From assembly GCF_900104095.1 (NCBI RefSeq), contig NZ_FNJO01000013.1:115173-179172 (forward strand): a stretch of 64,000 nucleotides of DNA, in the 5' to 3' direction. This document shows positions 60,201 through 64,000 of this stretch, piece by piece; position 1 is the stretch's first letter, and each line of letters starts with the position of its first letter. Source of the stretch: Ralstonia sp. 25mfcol4.1 (GTDB lineage Bacteria; Pseudomonadota; Gammaproteobacteria; Burkholderiales; Burkholderiaceae). A program made the position numbers and the translations under genes. Under the pieces are notes generated by a model, which saw nothing but the letters and a program-made list of their open reading frames with translations, made no database searches and was not told where the DNA came from.

Positions 60201-62149
60201 GGAGAGGGGCTCAGGGTGAGGGCTTGGCGATGCAGATAGCGACAGATCGGCAAGCAACGCCTCGACACCCTCGCCCCCGCACCCTTTCCCGCAACGCGGG
60301 AGAGGGGAACCACCCGTCCGTCCCGCCATTCGCGCACTACCGCTTCGAGGCCCACGCCGCCACCACGCCCGACGCCGTGGCGCTGGTCGCCGACGGCCAC
60401 ACTTTGACCTACCGCGAACTGAACGGCCGTGCCAACCTGTTGGCCCGCGACCTGATCGCGCGCGGCGTGGCGGCCGACGTGCCCGTGGCGGTCCTGGCCG
60501 AACGGTCGGCCGAAATGGTCGTCGCGCTGCTGGCGATCCTGAAGGCGGGCGGCGCCTATGTGCCGCTCGACCCCGAGTACCCTGCCGACCGCCTGGCGTA
60601 TATGCTCGGCAACAGTGGCGCGGCGCTGCTGCTGGCCCAGCACGCGAACCGGTTGCCGGCACTGCCGGACTCGCTCGATGTGATCGACCTGTCCCGCGCG
60701 CCTCAGGAGGCGGGCGACGCCATCAATCCCGCCGTCAATCTGCACGCGAGCCACTTGGCCTACGTAATCTACACGTCGGGCTCCACCGGGCAGCCCAAGG
60801 GCGTGGGCGTGTCCCACGGTGCGCTCGCGCACTACCTGCACGGCGTGCTTGGCGAACTGGCGCTGCCGCCGGGGCTGCAGATGGCGATGGTGTCCACGCC
60901 GGCCGCAGACCTGGGCCATACCGTGCTGTTCGGCGCGCTGGCCAGCGGCGCCGCGCTGCATCTGCCCGAGCGCCGCTGCGTGTTCGACGCCGCCGCGTTC
61001 GCGCGATACATGGCCGCACATCGCATCGACGTGCTCAAGATCGTCCCCAGCCATCTGCGCGCGCTGCTCGACGGCGCCGCGGCGGCCGCCACGGTCCCGC
61101 ACGACGTGCTGCCCGCCCACACGCTGGTGCTTGGCGGCGAAGCGTGTGACGCGCCGCTGCGCGCGCGCATCCATGCCGCGCGCCCCGGCTGCCGGCTGGT
61201 CAACCACTACGGCCCCACCGAAACCACCGTCGGCGTGCTCGTGCATGTGGCCGGCACCACGCCGCAACCGGGCGCGGGCCTGCCGCTGGGCCAGCCGCTG
61301 AGCGATACCGTCGCGTACGTGCTCGACGCCGAGCTGGCACCGCTGCCCGAAGGCGTGTCCGGCGAGCTGTACCTGGGCGGCGCCGGCCTGGCGCGCGGCT
61401 ACCTGGGCCGCGCCGCGCTGACCGCCGACCGCTTCGTGCCCGATCCGTTCTCGCGGCACGGTGCGCGCCTCTATCGCACCGGGGACCGCGTACGGCGCCG
61501 CGTCGATGGCCTGTTCGAGTACCTGGACCGCATCGACGATCAGGTCAAGATTCGCGGATTCCGCGTGGAACCGGGCGAAATCGCCGCCCAACTGGCCGCG
61601 CTGCCCGGCATTTGCCAGGCGGCCGTCGTGGCGGATACCACGGACAGCGGCTTGCGGCTGGTGGGCTATGCGGTGCCCGACGCCGGTACGCAGGCCGATG
61701 CAGGCGAACTGCGTCGCGCGTTGGCCGCCGTGCTGCCCAGTCACATGGTGCCGGCCGCGCTGGTGGTGCTCGACGCGCTGCCGCTGACCGCCAACGGCAA
61801 GCTCGACCGCCGCGCACTGCCCCGCGCGAACGCGCCGGCCAACGTTGCCGGCGAGCCGCCGCAGGGCGATCTGGAAACGCGGTTGGCAACCATCTGGCAA
61901 GACCTGCTGCACGTGCCGGCGGTGAGCCGCCACGACAACTTCTTTGCATTGGGCGGCCATTCGTTGCTGGCCGTCCAGCTTCTGTCCCGCATCCAGGGCG
62001 AACTCGGCATCGACGCGCCGCTGGCGCTGCTGTTCGGCGCCGCGTCGCTGGCCGAACTGGCCGCCGCGCTGCCCGCGCAGCATCGCCACGCCGATGAAGC
62101 CGCCCTGCTGGAACTCGAAGCGTTCGCCAATTCCCTGGAGTCAGTCTGA
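54242..62149 (+). CDS. Siderophore NRPS, two modules: C-A(Thr)-PCP-E-C-A(Asp)-PCP
   Basis: 2635 residues from ATG 54242; a longer frame to 54038 overlaps the previous gene. Order: C (HHIVSDA near 167, Ala in place of the usual final Gly), A1 (YTSGSTGRPKG near 648), PCP (LGGDS near 1046). Next come E (HHLAVDGVSW near 1223), C (HHLLLDGWS near 1688), A2 (YTSGSTGQPKG near 2177) and PCP (LGGHS near 2573). Pocket residues read by eye: A1 DFWNIGMVH-K, threonine; A2 DLTKVGHV-GK-like (AADLGHT, LKIVPSH, HYGPTETTVG), aspartate. The E domain should deliver D-(allo-)Thr to the second C domain. The linker at about 1980-2022 contains an unusual Gly/Arg-rich insert encoded by a dispersed-repeat relic. No interface domain precedes A2, so any hydroxylation of this Asp would need a stand-alone enzyme elsewhere. 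Confidence 0.88.
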   Translation: MTPPSTSDHAALLALLLEQDADAAPAADSTDSTEEGPLSFSQQRLWFLLQYEPGSTAYNQTRAFVLRGALDHAALEAALRAVIARHPALRTRFVADAAAPGALPRQVVEHAPPFALRQAPLAAGADTLHACIDAEAARPFDLGQAPLLRATLLTRAADDHVLLLSLHHIVSDAVSNAIIARDLAAAYAQALAGDDASLPAPAASFATHARRQRDRLDSGALDTQRDWWQRMLGSHIPALQLPTDRPHGSDTPRLARRVETTLPAAVASALQDFCVAHRSTPFVALLAAWQALLARYAGQDDFAVGVPHAGRGDDGLDDVVGFFANTHVYRARTLPGMTGRALCDAVRADALGALQHADLPFEVLLDAMQVPRDAGRSPLFQVMFNLRTTSGPTAPALPGLQTEPVEARATGAKFDLILDVEIDNFPRAGAMTLQLEYDSTLFDAATAQRILRHYVTQLSGLLAQPDLPLTAHCLPDAGDNAFLASQQAAGRPLQRVASPEPVHRQIQRHAALRPDAIALRLGETSVSYGELERRANRLAHRLIALGVGPEVRVGIAVERSPAMIVGLLAILKAGGAYVPFDPAYPAERLAYLFDDSGISALLTQSSLRGLLPQRDRLPVLELDADDSGDWPATAPEVPVRADHLAYVIYTSGSTGRPKGAQLQHGNLSRLLASTQHWFGFGADDVWTLFHSYAFDFSVWEIFGALCHGGQLVIVPFDVSRSPHDFVALLRRERVTVLNQTPSAFRALLAQPELYGAPLALRHVIFGGEALDPQALQPWIDHFGDTTPQLVNMYGITETTVHVTYRPITRADLDPARRARSPIGDRIPDLGVRVLDPGLNPVAPGVAGELHIAGDGLARGYLNRPGLTAERFIPDPFADDGARLYRTGDLARWLPDGQLEYLGRIDQQVKIRGFRIEPGEIEARILAHGTVGNVAVLAVDGPAGARLAAYVVPAAGTTPDIGALRNALGAELPDYMVPAAFVIVSALPLTPNGKLNRHALPPPSFDGGQTFVAPERAAEIALAAIWAEVLAVPRVGRTDNFFELGGDSILSLQIVARARAAGWVLTPRQLFERQTLGELAAVATPVAHDVAASLAVPRGDVPLLPIQDALLATPMANRHHWNQAVLLDCREMPDVDALGLALADVVAHHDALRLRFAGSPGGWQQTYADVESSPDLLWVRHAGSEAERLAHCDAAQRSLDIAQGPLMRALALKTGNRWQLLIAIHHLAVDGVSWRVLIEDLLAAYQHRFQGVAPTLPARTASYQQWSHALRGNVKARDAELAHWQSLCGIDATLPADDAGSLPRVADRAEVMLSLPATLTQALLQQAPAAYRTRVNDLLLTALARALADWTGRAQVLVDLESHGRLSGVAAIDDALDLSRTIGWFTTMYPVALDATADIGPAIQAVKEQLRAVPGEGIGFSLLQRLGTPAQRQALAAVPKPEVVFNYLGQFDATLADDAPWQLSTAPTGATQDPTAPLSHPLSVGGQVIDGQLCLTLAYSRTRHRAGTIERLAQALRRELEAVIGHCGAQARGFTPSDFPLARLSQARLDALALDPARVQNLYPLSAMQSGMLFHCVYAPESSAYTNQLRVDVDGLDAERFVAAWQAALARHDSLRCGFLHRGDQPLQWVARDVTLPVIAEDWTGRNAAHLDRFAADQLAQRFDLNEPPLMRLALLRTGATRHHLVWTVHHLLLDGWSTAQLLGEVLRHYAGEPMAASGSRFADYIGWLQSRDGAASASFWTGHLQALDQPTRLLAALPAPDAGHGHTEQHLVLDVADTTALANFARAQKVTLNTLVQAAWLLVLQRCTGQPCVAFGATVAGRPADLPAAERMLGLFINTLPVVATPQPRQAVGDWLRDVQALNLALREHEHTPLYDIQRWAGHAGQALFDSIVVFENYPVDAALRTAPGGLQFGNVSNRAETNYPLTLVLSHTETLRLTCRFDRAMLGEAQTSMLARSLLAVMQQMAADATRPLGQLGLCPALPQGGRGAQGEGLAMQIATDRQATPRHPRPRTLSRNAGEGNHPSVPPFAHYRFEAHAATTPDAVALVADGHTLTYRELNGRANLLARDLIARGVAADVPVAVLAERSAEMVVALLAILKAGGAYVPLDPEYPADRLAYMLGNSGAALLLAQHANRLPALPDSLDVIDLSRAPQEAGDAINPAVNLHASHLAYVIYTSGSTGQPKGVGVSHGALAHYLHGVLGELALPPGLQMAMVSTPAADLGHTVLFGALASGAALHLPERRCVFDAAAFARYMAAHRIDVLKIVPSHLRALLDGAAAAATVPHDVLPAHTLVLGGEACDAPLRARIHAARPGCRLVNHYGPTETTVGVLVHVAGTTPQPGAGLPLGQPLSDTVAYVLDAELAPLPEGVSGELYLGGAGLARGYLGRAALTADRFVPDPFSRHGARLYRTGDRVRRRVDGLFEYLDRIDDQVKIRGFRVEPGEIAAQLAALPGICQAAVVADTTDSGLRLVGYAVPDAGTQADAGELRRALAAVLPSHMVPAALVVLDALPLTANGKLDRRALPRANAPANVAGEPPQGDLETRLATIWQDLLHVPAVSRHDNFFALGGHSLLAVQLLSRIQGELGIDAPLALLFGAASLAELAAALPAQHRHADEAALLELEAFANSLESV
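60181..60307. mobile_element. MITE-like dispersed-repeat relic inside the NRPS gene
   Basis: About 127 bases bounded by two hairpins in opposite orientation. The left one pairs CTCTCCCGC (60186-60194) with GCGGGAGAG (60198-60206). The right one pairs CCCTTTCCCGC (60282-60292) with GCGGGAGAGGG (60296-60306, one mismatch). The left end and the reverse complement of the right end are similar over about 40 bases (CTCTCCCGC, GCGGGAgAGGG, then GGGTGaGGG-like). This is the look of the common intergenic CTCTCCCGC/GCGGGAGAG repeats of beta- and gammaproteobacteria. Here it is translated in frame between the C and A2 domains without a stop. Confidence 0.7.
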
Positions 62150-64000
62150 ATGATCGAAGCCAACACCGCGGCGCGTCTGGCCGCGCGTTTTGCCACGCTG
62201 GCGCCGCCGCAGCGCCGCGCCTTCCTCGACAAGATGGCCGAGCAAGGCATCGCGTTCTCACAACTGCCCATCCCCGCGCTGCCACGCGCGCAGGCGTCTG
62301 ACCCGTTTGATGCGCCGCTGTCGTACGCCCAGCAGCGCCAGTGGTTCCTGCACCGCTTCGAGCCCGACAGCGTCGCGTACCACATCAGCAGCAGCGTGGA
62401 CCTGCGCGGCACGCTCGACGTCGCCGCGCTGCACGCGGCGTTCGCCACGCTGGCCGCGCGCCACGAAGCGCTGCGCAGCGCATTCGTGGCCGATGCCGAC
62501 GGCAATGTCCGCCAGATCGTGCACCCGGCCATCACCATCGACCTGCCGCTGACAGACCTGTCGGCCGACCCGGCGGCCGCCAACGCGCGCGCTGCCGCGC
62601 TGGCCGAAGCCCCATTCGATCTGGCTCGCGCCCCGCTGCTGCGCGTGCATCTGCTGAAACTCGGCCACCAGTCGCACCGGCTGGTGCTGGTGATGCACCA
62701 CATCGTGTCCGACGGCTGGTCGATGCAACTGCTGATCGACGAACTGGCAGCCGCGTATCAGGCGCAGGCCGCCGGGCAGGAGCTTTCACTGCCGCCCGCA
62801 CCGATTGGCTACACCGACTACGCGGCCTGGCAACGAAACTGGCTCGAAGCCGGCGAGCAGGCACGGCAACTGTCCTGGTGGTGCGATACGCTGGCCGGCG
62901 CCCCCGGCGTGCTGGCGCTGCCCGCTGACCGGCCCCGCCCGGCCACGGCTGCCTACGTGGCGCAGCGCTGCGACATCGACATCCCCGATACGCTCGTCAC
63001 GGCCTTGCGCGAGCGCGCCCAGGCCAAGGGCGGCACGCTGTTCATGGCCTTGCTGACCGGCTTTCATGCGCTGCTCTATCGCTACACCGCCAGCCGCGAC
63101 ATCTGCGTGGGCGTGCCGGTGGCAGGCCGCACCCGCATCGAGACCGAGCGCGTGGTGGGCCTGTTCGTCAACACGCAGATCGTGCGCGCACGGATCGACG
63201 GCCGCCAGCCGCTGACCGCATTGTTCGATGGCGTGCGCCTGGCCGTGCTGGGTGCGCAGGCGCACCAGGACCTGCCGTTCGAGCAACTGGTGGACGCGCT
63301 GCAGCCCGAGCGCAGCGTGAGCTACCACCCGCTGTTTCAGGTGGTGCACAACCACCGGCGGGCCGACCGCGCCGCACGCGTGTCGCTGCCTGGCCTCGAA
63401 CTCGAAAGCGCGCCGGTGGGCGAACGCACGACGGCGCTGGAGCTGACGCTCGACACGCGCGAGGACTCCGCCGGGCGCGTGCATGCGCGCTTCCACTACG
63501 CACAGGAGCTGTTCGACGCCGCCACCGCCCAGCGGCTGGCGCGCCATTATCTGCGGCTGCTGCGCCAACTGGCCGACGATCCGGCGCTGGAACTCGATGC
63601 CGTCGACCTGCTCGACCCCGACGAGCGCCGCGCCCTGCTGACACTGGGCCACGGCGAGATGCCCGCCGCCGATGGCCTGCCCGTGCACGCCCACATCGCC
63701 CGCCATGCCGCCGCGCAACCCGAAGCCGTCGCGGTGATCTGCGGCGAGCAAACGCTGCGCTATGGCGAACTGCTGGACCGCGCCGACCGCCTGGCCGCCG
63801 TGCTGCACGCACGCGGCATCGGCACCGACGACCGCGTCGGCATCGCACTGTCCCGTTGGCCCGATATCATCGTCGCGCTGCTGGCCGTCATGCGCGCCGG
63901 CGCGGCCTACGTGCCGTTCGACCCCGCCTATCCCAGGGACCGCCTCGCCTACCTGTTCGACGACAGCGCGATCCGCCTGCTGATCACCGAGCCAGCGCTG
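62150..64000 (+). CDS. Siderophore NRPS, next module (C-A..., incomplete at window end)
   Basis: 617 codons are open to the window edge. It starts at the ATG directly after the previous stop (TGAATG), so it is translationally coupled. A leader of about 50 residues is followed by a condensation domain at about 55-490 (PLSYAQQRQWFLHRFEPDS; active site HHIVSDGWS near 184; GVPVAGRTRIETERVVGLFVNT; HQDLPFEQLVDAL). An adenylation domain then begins (about 510; LRYGELLDRADRLAAVLHARGIG; AVMRAGAAYVPFDPAYPRDRLAYLFDDS). Because the preceding module ends in a PCP without an epimerase, this should be an LCL-type condensation domain. The amino acid of this module cannot be read, since the pocket lies beyond the window. 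Confidence 0.9.
   Translation, partial: MIEANTAARLAARFATLAPPQRRAFLDKMAEQGIAFSQLPIPALPRAQASDPFDAPLSYAQQRQWFLHRFEPDSVAYHISSSVDLRGTLDVAALHAAFATLAARHEALRSAFVADADGNVRQIVHPAITIDLPLTDLSADPAAANARAAALAEAPFDLARAPLLRVHLLKLGHQSHRLVLVMHHIVSDGWSMQLLIDELAAAYQAQAAGQELSLPPAPIGYTDYAAWQRNWLEAGEQARQLSWWCDTLAGAPGVLALPADRPRPATAAYVAQRCDIDIPDTLVTALRERAQAKGGTLFMALLTGFHALLYRYTASRDICVGVPVAGRTRIETERVVGLFVNTQIVRARIDGRQPLTALFDGVRLAVLGAQAHQDLPFEQLVDALQPERSVSYHPLFQVVHNHRRADRAARVSLPGLELESAPVGERTTALELTLDTREDSAGRVHARFHYAQELFDAATAQRLARHYLRLLRQLADDPALELDAVDLLDPDERRALLTLGHGEMPAADGLPVHAHIARHAAAQPEAVAVICGEQTLRYGELLDRADRLAAVLHARGIGTDDRVGIALSRWPDIIVALLAVMRAGAAYVPFDPAYPRDRLAYLFDDSAIRLLITEPAL

Overview
The window looks like a chromosome segment of a Burkholderiales bacterium, most likely Cupriavidus or a close relative. 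The coding sequence is GC-rich. There are two Bug/TctC-type periplasmic solute receptors and many LysR, AraC, TetR and LacI regulators. A lipopeptide siderophore NRPS locus has the architecture of the cupriachelin/taiwachelin group. The genus call is inference; no rRNA or other marker gene is present. No rRNA, tRNA, CRISPR array or complete insertion sequence was seen.

Region by region. 1-2.1 kb: the tail of an unidentified gene, a putative cyclase/metal-dependent hydrolase and a Bug receptor, followed by a symmetric terminator. 2.4-6.2 kb: a reactive-chlorine/oxidant defence module made of a methionine-rich MXKDX-repeat periplasmic protein, a b-type cytochrome, a YedY/MsrP-like molybdoenzyme, an ECF sigma factor of the SigF type and its NrsF anti-sigma factor. 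Two divergent copies of GTAACC-N16-CGAA lie between the two arms. 6.3-8.2 kb: a divergent SDR/AraC pair. 8.2-12.1 kb: LysR, Bug receptor, Ldh-family dehydrogenase and a leaderless solute-binding-like protein, with a perfect inverted repeat in the divergent promoter. 12.4-19.7 kb: a Weimberg-type aldonate pathway (xylD-xylX-xylA-like) with a LacI repressor, an MFS transporter and three copies of a GTTACCGGTAAC-type operator. 20.0-27.6 kb: TetR plus a nine-gene, translationally coupled operon built around a cyclopropane-synthase-like enzyme, an FAD oxidase and DUF1365, resembling the oxidant-linked unusual-fatty-acid operons of other proteobacteria.

27.8-29.6 kb: a double-domain KaiC-like ATPase with a single-domain response regulator. 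29.8-32.0 kb: a GlxA-type regulator divergent from an exported DJ-1/PfpI protein. 32.5-34.8 kb: a 4-nitrobenzoate module (LysR, 4-hydroxylaminobenzoate lyase, nitroreductase). 34.9-44.1 kb: a mixture of an MBL hydrolase, a chemoreceptor, a FAD oxidoreductase with its TetR, an AraC remnant, an isochorismatase-like hydrolase with LysR, and a GlxA/tautomerase pair. 44.2-45.2 kb: a frameshifted, internally duplicated outer-membrane-type protein.

45.4-64.0 kb (continuing beyond the window): the siderophore locus. An iron-starvation sigma promoter (CTAAAT-N16-CGTC) precedes mbtH, a type II thioesterase, a FAAL-ACP-C-TauD starter protein, an interface-A-PCP protein, a C-A-PCP-E-C-A-PCP protein and a further NRPS that runs off the end. 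Reading the adenylation pockets by eye gives Asp, Thr (epimerised) and Asp. The predicted start of the product is therefore fatty acyl-(beta-hydroxy-Asp)-D-Thr-Asp. The C-A linker of the third synthetase carries an in-frame relic of a MITE-like dispersed repeat.
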